Shown here: piece by piece, positions 46,040 through 56,932 of the stretch | Layout of the letters: the number at the start of each line of letters is the position of its first letter | Numbering within the stretch: the first letter of the stretch is position 1 | Source: Gnomoniopsis sp. IMI 355080 | Lineage: Eukaryota > Ascomycota > Sordariomycetes > Diaporthales > Gnomoniaceae | Reading direction: 5' to 3' | DNA length: 64,000 nt | Assembly (NCBI GenBank): GCA_027946555.1 | Contig: JAPEVC010000036.1 | Coordinates: forward strand, 1-64,000 | Made by a program: the position numbers and the translations under genes | The notes under the pieces: generated by a model | Databases searched by the model: none | Told to the model about the DNA's origin: nothing | Seen by the model: only the letters and a program-made list of their open reading frames with translations

Positions 46040-47514
46040 ATGCGCAAGATCTCGACGGCGCGGACCTCTCGCAGGGCACCTGGCTTGAAGGACAGCGACT
46101 ACGACCATGAAATTGCGCTCGTCGATCACGCTGCCGAGGCTGTCACTCCCCAGCGATTGTCGCCGGAAATACCTGCGCAAATAGTTCGGACAGACCATGC
46201 TCTTGCCTCCGCCCAAACTGCAGATTCAGACCAGACACTGTCCAAGTACAACACCGCAGCATCCACCGGCACTGCAGCTCCATCGGGTCCTTTGTCTCCT
46301 CAAGAAGGCCACCCTGACGCTCGATCGACTGCCGGTGCTAGTGTTGCTACTGTCTCTACCAAGGCAAAGAATTCGAAAGGCTCGCTGCGCAAGGCCTCCG
46401 AATACCAAGCATCAAAGGGGAATGTTAACATTCCCACGTTCGAAGTGGAAGGTGAGGAGCAGACGCCCCACCCCCAAAATCCCTTTTCCTTGGTTGATAC
46501 TGTGTCTGATGTCGTGAAGAACCTACGCCGTTGCATAGACCAAGCAATCTAAACGATAGCCCTCGCAACAAAACCACGCACGAAACTGCCATTGATGTCT
46601 TGTATGAAAACCAAAGAGGTGGCTTTCTCTGCGGTATTCCTCTCTTTTCACCAAAGGCTCTAGGTCAGCTCGATCCTCCAGCGTGGACCAACTTTGCCCA
46701 CAAACCAAGCCCGACAAATATCCAGACTGCGCAGGTCCCGGACCCCAGCTGGGAGTGGTCATGGCCGGAATGGCATATAAATAAGGACGACGGCGTTGAT
46801 GACGACGGTTTCGAGTACTCTTTCATGTTCTCCAAAAAGTTCTCATGGCACCAACCTAGGTGGTATAATTCGTTCGTGCGCCGACGAGCTTGGACCAGAC
46901 AACGGATCAAAAGAGACTCAGACTCCAACGACCCACACATGCTGAGCTCCGAGTACTTCACGGTGCGCCCGAGCGTTGATACGTCGAGAAGCGGTAGTAA
47001 GGCCAGCAGTCGCCACAGCCGAACTAGTATGAGCATCTCCTCATCCTTCGACGCTGGTGACAAACCAGCTATCGACACTATCGAGACCCTCATGGCCGTC
47101 TTGAGCCGGGCCAGGATCGACCGCGAAAAGATTCAGGCGGTTGAGAACTTTCTCGAATACGGAGAGGAAGAGCTGAAGCACCTGCAGCACAGGATGCACG
47201 ATATCATGGCCATCTTTGTCTTCCAGGCTTCGCGAAGGGTGTTGTTGACCAAGCTGAACGAGGTTTACGAGGCGACGCAGAGGGAATTGAAGGAGAAGGA
47301 CACTGGCAGATTGCAACGTAGATCTAATAATTTGAAGGCAGCAATACGCCACGCCGACGAGGAGTGCAGGAAGTTGGAGTATTGGAGTGACCAGAAGAGG
47401 CTTGTCAAGGCGGGAGAGGCGACCACGGCGACAGATAAATGCAAAGGATGGGACGCCAGCTGGGTGGACAACAGTGGGCCTAGTATGCCCGACAGGAGCA
47501 AGTGCGATAGTTGA
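46040..47514 (+). CDS. DysF (dysferlin/peroxin-like) domain protein, possibly frame-broken
   Basis: The C-terminal part carries the DysF fold: TAIDVLYENQRGGFLCGIPL, LDPPAWTNF, VPDPSWEWSWPEWHINKDDG, YSFMFSKKFSWHQPRWYNSF and VRRRAWTRQR. A coiled-coil region follows (ENFLEYGEEELKHLQHRMHD). The family includes fission yeast Mug65 and budding yeast Spo73 and Pex30-type proteins, tied to membranes, prospore growth or peroxisomes. The N-terminal 165 residues are disordered and Ser/Thr-rich. The N-terminal frame ends at a stop near 46552 and the DysF frame is one base off. A 68-base intron (46452..46519, GTGAGG..GTGAAG) would join the frames. Alternatively a one-base loss near 46541-46550 broke the gene, because both sides read protein-like up to that point. 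The start is the ATG at 46040; longer frames upstream have none. Confidence 0.75.
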
Positions 47515-47824
47515 ATTATTACTATTTTAAAGCATACAAAATCTGCAATGGAACCACGGTATTTTGAAGAGCCAGACTCACATGTTGAATGCGAAAGGGA
47601 CAATTTTGTCATAGGCCTCTTCACACACATGTACTGTACGATAGTACCTAACCCCTGTGTGCTGGTTATCGATAAAGGCTGTCTAGAAAATCTCCGCGGG
47701 CAGATTTGAACGTCGCGTCCGCAACTCAGGCATTCATTCGGATTTACCAATGCGAATTGCGTCCGTTGCCTCGCAGAGTCGGCGTATTTCACTAATCGAC
47801 CACAGAATGAGTTATTCATAGCAA
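47515..47824. other. intergenic between DysF and KH-PPR genes
   Basis: 310 bases between two genes in the same direction; holds the promoter of the KH-PPR gene and GTAC-type words near 47632-47650. Nothing else. Confidence 0.5.
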
Positions 47825-50797
47825 ATGTTCCAGGGCCTCATTTCAAAATGGAGGGCACAACCTCGGCGATTGGGCCCTTTGGTCTGCGGGCAACCTCTCA
47901 CAGCCTTCCCACGATCTACGACGTTCCCTCCTGCCACGCGATTGCGTCACTCGACGCCGGCAAAAGACGTTGAAGCTTTCGAGGAGCGCACTTTAAAGAA
48001 GCCAGGAGTCTATAAATACTGGAAGACGTCGGAGACTGGGACTGATGCTGTTGGAAACACGGGAAATGAACAGACCGTGGCAGAAATCACGCAGATGGAG
48101 AATGCCCTCGAGCGAAGTAATTTCGCTAGATCTGTCTTCGTTCCCAGTATCAGGAATTTTGACTCATCAAAACAAAGGAGACGCAATATAAGGGCTCATC
48201 ATGAGGCCGTCACAGCCCAGGTCTACCATGAGCGGAACCGGGTGAACGTTGATGCTCGCCCTGTTGACTGGCGCATGGTGCTGGAAGTTATGGCAAGGAG
48301 TACCTCAAAGTGTTCGCTGGAGTACATCGAGGATGGTATCAAGATCAATGTCGACAAGTCTGTACTTGGCCGTGTTCTTACCTCCGCTGGCGATGACGCC
48401 CTCGGTGTTATCAGGAGGAGGACTGGCGCGACCATCAAAGTCTCTCGCGACGAGTCAACTCTGCTTTTGTCTGGCACTCGACAAGCGATCAACAGGGCCA
48501 CCGAGGTGTTCAGGAGCATGGCGGGAACGATCAGCGTGACTCGGCAATTTCGTCCTCGAGATCCCCGGGAGTCAGACATTGAGGAAATGGGCAACGAAGA
48601 AGAATTCTTTACACCACCCTTGTCCAGAGACGAAGGCGCGTACGTTAAGAAACGGAGACACACGCAGCACGCATATTTGACACCCATGCCTTTGGAATGG
48701 ACGGCCAAGACTTTGAAGGACTACGTGGTTTCGCTCGTGGACACTTACATCGACCCTGCGCTACACGCTCCAACTTATCAATCTACTCCGGGTGCTGTGC
48801 TTGTGGACCACGAGCGGGCTGTCGCGAGGCGTGTCACGCGTCTCTTCCTCCACCTGCCCTCCGAGGCCGGGATCTCCTACTCCGGAATCAAGATGGCGAT
48901 GTCGTACATGACAGAGAAAGGCGACAAGTATCTACCATACGTCAGGGGTCTCTTTGCACTTATGGAACAGCGAGGAATCCGCATGGATACTGATGTTTTC
49001 AACATTTTGCTCAGGGCACCGCTCAAAACGCAGAACCTGCGCAAGTTCCGGAACACGCTTAGGAATATGATCAAGCGGGGCTTTGCACCAAACTTCGATA
49101 CGTGGATTCTTTTCTTGCGCATGTTTGAGTCGGTCAATGTCAAATACTGTATTCTACAGGCCATGAACGCCAAAAACATGATAGGGACACCCGAAAACAT
49201 CCAGCGCATCGCCAATGAAATGGCGCTCTATGACGCCAACTACGCGGCGGTCCAGGGCAAGGATCTGGCAACGTTTCTTCAAGAGCAAGAGGATCGCTAT
49301 GGGCCTGACTGGCTCACGCGGGATGCGGGCAACAAGGTCCTCCACGTGCTTGGCGAGTACAGGCGCTACGAAGACGCTTTTAAGCTTCTCGATCTTATGA
49401 TTGAGCGTTATCACGCCATCCCCTCGAATCACACCCATGAACGTCTTGCCACGCGTCCTGATGCCACGAGTTTTGCAACGATCATCAATCATGCACGCCT
49501 CGAGCGAAAGGTCCCGCTTGCTGTCAATGTTTTGCGCAAGATGAACACCCGCAAGGCTCTTCGGCAACCTAGCCTCACGATACTGCATTTACTCTTCGAC
49601 TTGGCTTGGAAGAAGCGGCTGCGTGCCACCATTGTGGTCATCTGGTGGTACGCCTCGCTCGCCCGGCTCACGTCGTACAGAATGCGCCGACGCGTGACTG
49701 CCTTACTGAGCGGTGATCTCGGTCCTCCGGGCCACCAAGAGATCACCGCGGAGGTATATCACCAGCTTGGTGGCGAGACGCTAGCGCGGGAGCTGGTTGG
49801 TGGACCCGAGGCGCTGGAGCAGATAAAGGTCTTTTGCAGGCAGACGTGGGGTGAGAACTATCCGCGGAAAAGGCTTGCTAGCCTAGCGGCAAAAGTACTG
49901 TCGGTTACTTTTGAAGGATATGGCCCTGCAGTTGAGCTGGGAGAGGTCCTTTCCCAGAGCATCTTGGTTGACCACAGATGTTTGCGTGCGCGAAAGTCCA
50001 ACCAGCTGAAGGATCTGCTGGCGACCGCAAAGGTCAAGAGCCTGCCGATTTGGGAGCGGCAGAAAGGGAGGGAAATGTGGGTTCATCTTGCGCCTCCTGA
50101 TGCTACGGAGCCTGCGTTGATCAAACATGATGACGTTTGGAAGGACGAGTGGGATAGTGAGGGTTGGGATGCCAAGTCTCGCCTTTTCTTGTCGAAAGAA
50201 TATCGGGACAAGTTTGAAGAAGACTACCGTATCTGGCAGGCCAAAAATGGCGAGCAAAGCTATCCCGAGCAGATCGCGGATCCTGCTAAACATACGAAGA
50301 CCGGTGCAATCGAAGAAGAGGCCAATAGTCCGGCCAATACCGCGAATGCTCTCCGGCCAATAATGGAGAAGCATATACCCATCATCAATCCCATGGTGTG
50401 GGATGATGAGAAGCACGATGTGTCTGCCGATCAGAGGACGCAGTTGCAGAGACAGAACGAAGAGGCGATCCTCAACGCGCTGAAAGAAGCCGGCAAGGAT
50501 ATTAAGTCCTTCAGATATGCCTTTGACGACGACGATGACTTTTCCATCGAACATGACCTTTCTATGAAGATTGAAGGCGGAGATCAGAGCGGAGGTCCTT
50601 TTGCAGATGGCGCAGGCTATGACCTAAAAGAGGAAATTGGCGAGCCAGAAAAAAGCGACTCAGAGACTGAAGCTGAGAATCGCCTAGAGCGAATTCGACA
50701 GATGATCGCGGAGTTCAAGACGGATTTGCAGGAGGATAGACCTGGCCACGACTCCGAAGAGAATGGCAGAGCGGGTATAGAGCAAATGAAAGAGTAA
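47825..50797 (+). CDS. mitochondrial PPR protein with KH-like domain
   Basis: A single exon of 990 residues. The N-terminus (MFQGLISKWRAQPRRLGPLV) is basic and hydrophobic with no acidic residue, as in a mitochondrial presequence. At about 172-232 lies a KH-like domain: KSVLGRVLTSAGDDALGVIR then RRTGATIKV and a helix AINRATEVFRSM; the usual GxxG loop is altered to AGDD. PPR-like helix pairs occur near 394-440 (DTDVFNILLRAPLKTQNLRK, FAPNFDTWILFLRMF) and 545-590 (RPDATSFATIINHARLERKV). The last 250 residues are charged and acidic. It probably binds mitochondrial RNA and affects its maturation or translation; the target is unknown. The stop codon lies 97 bases from that of the α-galactosidase gene. 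Confidence 0.85.
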   Translation: MFQGLISKWRAQPRRLGPLVCGQPLTAFPRSTTFPPATRLRHSTPAKDVEAFEERTLKKPGVYKYWKTSETGTDAVGNTGNEQTVAEITQMENALERSNFARSVFVPSIRNFDSSKQRRRNIRAHHEAVTAQVYHERNRVNVDARPVDWRMVLEVMARSTSKCSLEYIEDGIKINVDKSVLGRVLTSAGDDALGVIRRRTGATIKVSRDESTLLLSGTRQAINRATEVFRSMAGTISVTRQFRPRDPRESDIEEMGNEEEFFTPPLSRDEGAYVKKRRHTQHAYLTPMPLEWTAKTLKDYVVSLVDTYIDPALHAPTYQSTPGAVLVDHERAVARRVTRLFLHLPSEAGISYSGIKMAMSYMTEKGDKYLPYVRGLFALMEQRGIRMDTDVFNILLRAPLKTQNLRKFRNTLRNMIKRGFAPNFDTWILFLRMFESVNVKYCILQAMNAKNMIGTPENIQRIANEMALYDANYAAVQGKDLATFLQEQEDRYGPDWLTRDAGNKVLHVLGEYRRYEDAFKLLDLMIERYHAIPSNHTHERLATRPDATSFATIINHARLERKVPLAVNVLRKMNTRKALRQPSLTILHLLFDLAWKKRLRATIVVIWWYASLARLTSYRMRRRVTALLSGDLGPPGHQEITAEVYHQLGGETLARELVGGPEALEQIKVFCRQTWGENYPRKRLASLAAKVLSVTFEGYGPAVELGEVLSQSILVDHRCLRARKSNQLKDLLATAKVKSLPIWERQKGREMWVHLAPPDATEPALIKHDDVWKDEWDSEGWDAKSRLFLSKEYRDKFEEDYRIWQAKNGEQSYPEQIADPAKHTKTGAIEEEANSPANTANALRPIMEKHIPIINPMVWDDEKHDVSADQRTQLQRQNEEAILNALKEAGKDIKSFRYAFDDDDDFSIEHDLSMKIEGGDQSGGPFADGAGYDLKEEIGEPEKSDSETEAENRLERIRQMIAEFKTDLQEDRPGHDSEENGRAGIEQMKE

Positions 50798-50894
50798 AGG
50801 AGCTCGCTGACGACGCATCAAGTCCTAAGATACCCTGTATGTAACATGTGTGCCAGACGACTATTGATTTGGTTACCAGTATAAACACTATTAT

Positions 50895-53592
50895 CTACAA
50901 CCTCTCGATGAACACAACAGTGCTATCATATTCACCTTGAAAGTCCCACTGCAATCCGACATTCATCAACGTCGCGCCCGAGTATGTGACGTTCCCATCA
51001 ACACTGTATCTCGCGCTGGGTTCCAGTCCTTGAAGCCTCAAATACGGCCTTGCCACATTCCACGTCGACCTGACCTGGAACCAGAACAGGACCGCCGACC
51101 CCCCATTCTGCGCCACAAACATCGCCGCCGGCCAATTGCTCTCCTCCGGCAAGTTCAACCTCCACAAGTCTCCAGTCACGATCAGTGGGTTCACTCTCTC
51201 GGCAAGCGCAATCAGCCCGGGCAACGCCGCTTTATCCTCCGCACTGATCGCCGGCACCACCGGGTTCAGCTCCAGGCCAAAGCTCCCACCCATCATGGCC
51301 ACATGCGCGCGGAACGCTACGGGGATCGTCCGCTGCGTCTGGCCGTTCGGTACCGCGCTGAGGTGCGCACCCATGGCGCCTGGCGGGTATACGAGGCTTG
51401 TGCCAAACTGTATGTACAGGCGTTCCAGCGCGTCGGTATTGTCGCTTGTCCAGATCTGTGGAAAGTACGCCAGCACGCCCGGGTCGAAGCGCCCGCCGCC
51501 GCTCGCGCAGCCCTCCCAGAGGACGTCGGGAAAGGTTGAGGTTAGGTTGGCAAAGACGTGGTAGAGCCCGAGCATATAGGCGTGGTCGGCGCTCGGGCTG
51601 GGTAGCTCGTGCATGCCGCGATTGTTGTCCCATTTGATGTAGCTGATGGCGGTTGAGCGCAGGATGTTGGAGATGGAGGTGATGATGAAGTCTTGTACGG
51701 CGGGGAGGGCGACATTTAGCACGAGTTGGTCGCGCCTGAGGGTTTCCGGGTATGGGCCTGCTGAGAGCACCCACTTGAATGATTACAAGTTAGCATCTTG
51801 TGTTTCAAAGGTTCTTCTGATTTCTCATATTTCCCCCCCCCCCCCAAGACGCATAGCAAATTAAGGTTCGCACGGAGTTTTTTTTCCCCAACTAGTGGAC
51901 TCGTAACAAGTGTTTCGAGACACCTTGCTGTATAGAGGAACGGCACAGCGTGAATAAAGGAAGGGCAGCTCACCTCTGGGTGGGCGAGATAGAGGGATGA
52001 GTTAGGGTTGACCATCTCTGGCTCGAACCAAAGCCCGAAGCGGAGCTTGGTTGTGCTGTCTGCCGCGGTCAAGCCAGTGACTTGTTCTACCAGTGGAGCT
52101 AGGGAGCCACTGGGAAATTTGGCCGTGTTCACTTCCCTGTTTTGCTTGAGGTCAGCAAAGTCTGTTAATGGAGTGAGGGGTTTAGAGGAGGTTGATTGTT
52201 TGACCTCCGGGGTGAGGTCCATCAGAACGCGCATAGGAAGCAATAGGACATACCAGTCACCCAATCCGGCCGTATCATTGACACGGGGATACTGCTCACC
52301 AAACCACCCATCATCCAAGACAAACAACTTGACTCCTAGCCCAGCAGCTTCAGCGGCCAGCGTCTCGATAGTTGACTGGTTGTAGTCAAAGTGCAATCCC
52401 TCCCACGAATTCAACAGCACCGGACGGGGCGCGTTGCGATACACGTCGGACTTGATTAGATGGTTACGAAAGAGTCGGTGGTAGGTCCGTGACAGTCCAC
52501 CGACACCAGTGGAGGAATACACGGCGGCAACCTCTGGCGTGGTGAGTGTCTCTCCAGGCGCGAGGGGCCAGGAAAGATGATTTGGGTTGAAGCCAAGCAT
52601 GACACGCGTGAATCCCTGCGAGGACCTCTCGACTTCAGCAGCGAAGGAGCCTGTATAGATGAGCGAGAAGCCCCAAGCTTCGCCAGCATTCTCTGTAGTG
52701 TCTGGAGGCTGGAGGGCGAGGAAGGGATTATGCAGATGCGACGAGTAGCCAGTGGTGCTCCCGAAGCTGTTCATGATCAGTATGGGACGCACCCAGGTAC
52801 CCTCTCGCAATGATTGGTGGTGCAGATTTAAGCTTACCCTTGAGTTCCATATTCTACCTTCCTCCTCGTTCTCATATTCTCCCTGGCCCAGTCCCCTCGC
52901 AGCTCGATCATGTCCAGGTCTTGATAGGGCAAGTCCACGCTGAAACTCGCCAACTTCTCCACCGTTATATCTTGATCACCCAAATTTGTGATGTTCACAC
53001 TTCTCACAATAGCATCATACTCGGGAAACACCGAGTACGTCAGATCCGCAGCCACCGAGCTGTAATTATCGTACAGCCTCACTACCAGCGTCGTCACATC
53101 CTGCTCAGTCCCGAAGAGTCCCGGTAGTCCCGGTAGCTCAGGCTTCCCCTGGACTATCTGATGAGACTGATACTGAAGATCGCTGACGGTGTAGCCTGCC
53201 GACTGGCGAATGCGCACTGCAGGAGACCGGAAGTCTCCTCGACCAAGATCCGGGAACTCGCGGCGCACTCGTCCCGGCAGTCCGACCCATCCATTTACTT
53301 CGGGCTCAGAGATAGAGACGGTCTCATAGGCTGCACCGCCGAAATGGTCACCTATCAAATCGCCTGTTGAGGGGTCAACATGGAAGCGATAGGAGACTTG
53401 ATTGCCGTTCAGACTGAAGCTGGTTCCGTCCGTTGTGACAGCTGATTAAATAGTCAGTGATCCTGTTTGAACCGTTCAAAGTCTTGGAAAAAAGTATCAA
53501 CCGTTCTGAGCTGCCACATTATGTATGACGCCAAGCGATAGTATGCTTGCCAACGCGAGGAGGCCCCTTGAGCTTGTGAAAAAGGACAACAT
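50895..53592 (-). CDS. secreted α-galactosidase, glycoside hydrolase family 36
   Basis: Five exons on the minus strand (53502..53592, 52838..53441, 52254..52766, 51974..52136, 50895..51773) give 749 residues, the size of fungal GH36 (AglC-type) enzymes. The N-terminus is a signal peptide ([20 protein letters not shown], cut near residue 28). Domain order: N-terminal β-supersandwich ([16 protein letters not shown]), then the (β/α)8 barrel ([35 protein letters not shown]). The nucleophile is D506 in YIKWDNNR and the acid/base is D554 in [13 protein letters not shown]-terminal β-domain ends the protein. It removes terminal α-1,6-galactose from raffinose-type sugars outside the cell. All introns keep frame; intron 4 contains a run of about 13 C (+ strand). 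Such genes are commonly under carbon repression, but no site was assigned. Confidence 0.95.
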
Positions 53593-54326
53593 CGTTGAAT
53601 GCGGCTCCAACGTCTGTTGGTATTCTCGAGAGCTGGAAGCATGCGCCTCGATCAAGCGGCTATGGTCCAAGGATTTGGGCAGAACATAGCTCCTGCACTT
53701 CTTGCCAAAGTCTGTTATTTCTTAATCTTCGTTCTTTCACTTATATCACACCATGTGATTGGCGCACGGGAGCCTCCCACGCGGTGACCGCTCATTTCTG
53801 CAGGTACGTGTATTCCGGTGCCAAGCCCGGTCACACTGACATAAAGTTGTTTATGATATTAACTAGCTCAATTATCCCCGCAGCCTTTTGGGCGGCAGTA
53901 TACACCTCCCCCCTCGCCAAGTTCTTCTTGTCTGAGTTGACGATAGCGTTGTGGAGAACCGTAGAGAATATAGATTAATTTTGGGGTATCACGAGCATTT
54001 TCTCTCGGTTTTTCAACACCGAGTGACCGAAATATGTAGATCATCCACTGAAACATGCGAAGCATCATCAGGCCTTGTGCTAGAATGAATTCGTTGACGA
54101 TTTGAAGCGTACAGCGTGCGGGCAAGGCGAGCTTTTGTCAATGTCACTAGTAACTACACGATGCTCTTGTTGCATAGGCTGGCAAGAACGGCAATAGATT
54201 GACCTGATCTGGCTGTTTGTATCAGTCCTCATGCTCGGTTGTTTCACTTTCGAACAAGCAATCTCTATAAAGCCACTGTATAAATAAACAGGTACTGTTG
54301 CCAGCGACGATGCTCGATACCTACGA
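53593..54326. other. intergenic upstream of α-galactosidase gene
   Basis: 734 bases with the α-galactosidase promoter and the 3' flank of the methyltransferase gene. A 127-codon plus-strand frame here is headed by ATG but shows no family pattern. Confidence 0.5.
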
Positions 54327-55322
54327 TCAAGCCTTCTTCCGTGCTAGAAACGTCGTCGCGAAGAAAGCAACTTGGAAAAAGTCTTTACCATTACCCACAG
54401 CATCTTCAAAATCTTTCCACGCATCCTCCGCAAACATATCCTCATCAAAGAAGTATGTGGTAGCAAGCATGCCCTTCACATGGTGAAGAGTGTAGGTCTG
54501 CATACCCCATCCATCCTCGTCCTGCACCCACCGAAATGTTTCCGTCTCTGCATCAATCACAGACGGCGCGGATGAGTTCGATATCAGTCCCCAAGTCGGC
54601 AAGCTCGTCTGGCCTTCAGTAACATTGATCCAGGTTCGTGTCACGCCCTCCCAAAGATCCTTATGAAGCGGCACGAAGTTGAGACCGAGTCCCAAGTTGG
54701 ACATCTCGGCCGACCTGTTGTTGAAAGCCGACACCGTCGACTGTTTGGCACGTTGTAGTAACACGAGTCGCCCCAATGCTTCGGTGGCCGTTTCATTGCC
54801 AACGATTCGCATGCTAGGCACCGTATAATGCACGGCTGCAAATGTGCCGCCGGGCCTCAGGCTCTCATGGACGCTCACTACAGCCTTTCGAATATCCATC
54901 CAGTGTAGACACTCGCATGCGATAACCATGTCCACGGACCCGGGCTTGAGAAAAGAGTCTTCGCCACGTCTTTGGTGGAAAGTGAATACCGTGTCAGGGA
55001 ATTGGTTGCGATGCTGCAGCATTTCTTTTGTGGTCTTGATGTTGCTGTCTGCTGGATCGGACAAGATCATCTCTTTGATGGGCTGGTCACGGGCTTTGGC
55101 GGTGCCCATGAGTTTGGCCGCTCCAATACCACAGCCTGTGCCAAGTTCGTGAGCAGTATGAAGAGATCCTCTGTGGTAGTCTAACAGAGTATTCCACATA
55201 GAATCGGGGTAGCTGGGTCGGTATTTTAGATAATGATCCCACACGTCTGGAGGCAAAGAGAAGGCGGTCCGCTCATTTTCGTATTCCTGGACACCTAATA
55301 CAATTCTGGATTCGATGGCCAT
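54327..55322 (-). CDS. SAM-dependent methyltransferase (class I, TMT/crg1-like)
   Basis: A single exon of 331 residues. Motif I is HELGTGCGIGAAKL, followed by MILSDPADSNIK (post I), MVIACECLHWMDIRKAV (motif II region) and LRPGGTFAAVHYTVPS (motif III). The N-terminal FSLPPDVWDHYLKYRPSYPD is usual for fungal crg1- and trans-aconitate-methyltransferase-like proteins, where a substrate such as a small acid or drug is methylated. The natural substrate here is not known. No signal peptide or membrane span is visible, so it is cytosolic. It is not within a recognisable secondary-metabolite cluster. The ATG at 55322 is the first in frame. Confidence 0.9.
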   Translation of the reverse strand: MAIESRIVLGVQEYENERTAFSLPPDVWDHYLKYRPSYPDSMWNTLLDYHRGSLHTAHELGTGCGIGAAKLMGTAKARDQPIKEMILSDPADSNIKTTKEMLQHRNQFPDTVFTFHQRRGEDSFLKPGSVDMVIACECLHWMDIRKAVVSVHESLRPGGTFAAVHYTVPSMRIVGNETATEALGRLVLLQRAKQSTVSAFNNRSAEMSNLGLGLNFVPLHKDLWEGVTRTWINVTEGQTSLPTWGLISNSSAPSVIDAETETFRWVQDEDGWGMQTYTLHHVKGMLATTYFFDEDMFAEDAWKDFEDAVGNGKDFFQVAFFATTFLARKKA

Positions 55323-56932
55323 GATATTGGATTGATGACCGTTAGACTACCTTCAGAACCCCAGAAGATAATCAAAGAGGAAATCAAGAACAATGTGGCC
55401 ACATAGCGGTCCGTGAAACGGAACCGACCTTGATATATGCACCTGTCCACGTACTTTAGCCATGCGGCATTGCCTCCGTGGCCAGATACGACGCAATATT
55501 TGAGTGACTTATACTACGTGTAGTCAATGTAGGAAAAAGCCAGCATGCTCTGCATTCCCCTCAAAGTTTACACCGCACGGTAGTGTGACCAATGATTGCG
55601 TTCCTGAGAATTCGAAAGTTAGAATGTGTAGTGACCCTTCATTTGAGACAGATATCCAGGTACCTATGTAGACACACTAGACGACGTGATCCGAACCAAC
55701 GGAAATAACTTTAAGATTTGAAACTAGATATACTACGTAGGTAGTATAGGCCAGTGCTTAGGTAGATTTATCATATGCATGGCCTTTATAACGTCGATCC
55801 TATTACTTACTACCTGGGCTCCTAAACCTCAAATTTGAGAACTCTGACTACATACCCGAGTCAGTACATATCAGACCTAGATATGACAATCACGGGCTCA
55901 TGATTTCTGAAATGAATTGGACAGTCTCCTGTATCTGTCGCGGGAGTACCTTGGTGAATGATTGCATGATTGTATTCTTGTCATTGAGTCTTGTAAAGGA
56001 TTCAGGGCATAAGCAATTTGCCCGAGAATTCGAGGCGAGCCGCGACCAAATCACTGCTGGATGGATGGATGGACTGACTGCGAGCCACTGCGTAGATGCG
56101 TGCAGAGCGGCGTCCGGACCCGAGTTCGTGACTTTTTTTTTTGGAAGTCAAAGTAATGCGGTTTGCTCGGTCAAAATAGAAGATTATGACCAATTGCGGA
56201 CAGCTACGACGTTCTCGAAGGCCTGGAAGGAATGTAGCTTAGTCATATCACCGCTTGCGTACAGAACTGCTGAAGCATAGAAGGATTGCTGAAAACGTGA
56301 CTTGCCCGTTTGGACGGACCATGCCAGCCAGGATGGCTGCATTCATCATCCTAAAGTAGGTAAGTATGGTAGCGGCTACCTACCTAAATTGTGTCCTATC
56401 GCGCGGCCACTGACCAGCCTCCGCTTATTTTTGGTGCACTGCGATAAGACCCATGACCCATCCTTCGTCATAACCCGCCTGCGACAGGGAACTTTCCAGA
56501 GACGGAACGCGCTGCAGACTCGGCGAAAGTGCGCAATTGGGTTTGAAAAGAGGACCTACCAAGCCAATTTACGTCTCATCAGTCTCGAGCAAACCCAGGT
56601 TGCATCAAGCATTGCAGTTCGCCAACCTTGCGATTCTGCTTCTCTCAGCCTCAAACCACATTGCGCAAGCCGGACAACTGAATACGTCCATTCTGACGAC
56701 ATCATCCCGCACCAATCCAAACATCGGGTGGAGTCCAATCATTATCGATCGTCATTAGGCCCGCCTCGTGCCCCGAAAGACTGCCAAAAAAAAAAGCGAC
56801 AGAGCTTCCCGAATCCCAAGCTCGCCGCAGCAACTTTGCTACATTCGCACGATCCACGACTTGACCACCTCGACATATCCGACTCGAGAACCGACCCGAA
56901 TTGTCTCCAGTTGCTCTCAATTGCTAGCGAAC
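55323..56932. other. divergent intergenic region, methyltransferase / CRP1-like
   Basis: 1.6 kb. It contains many short GTAGGTA/TACCTAC words near 55655-55750 and a hairpin GGTAG-CGG-CTACC at 56368-56380. The last 250 bases are the likely C-rich leader of the CRP1-like gene. No gene was recognised. Confidence 0.5.

Noticed and set aside
53595..53978. 127-codon plus-strand frame opposite the α-galactosidase signal-peptide exon
   Set aside because: No domain, odd composition and overlap with a better supported gene start.
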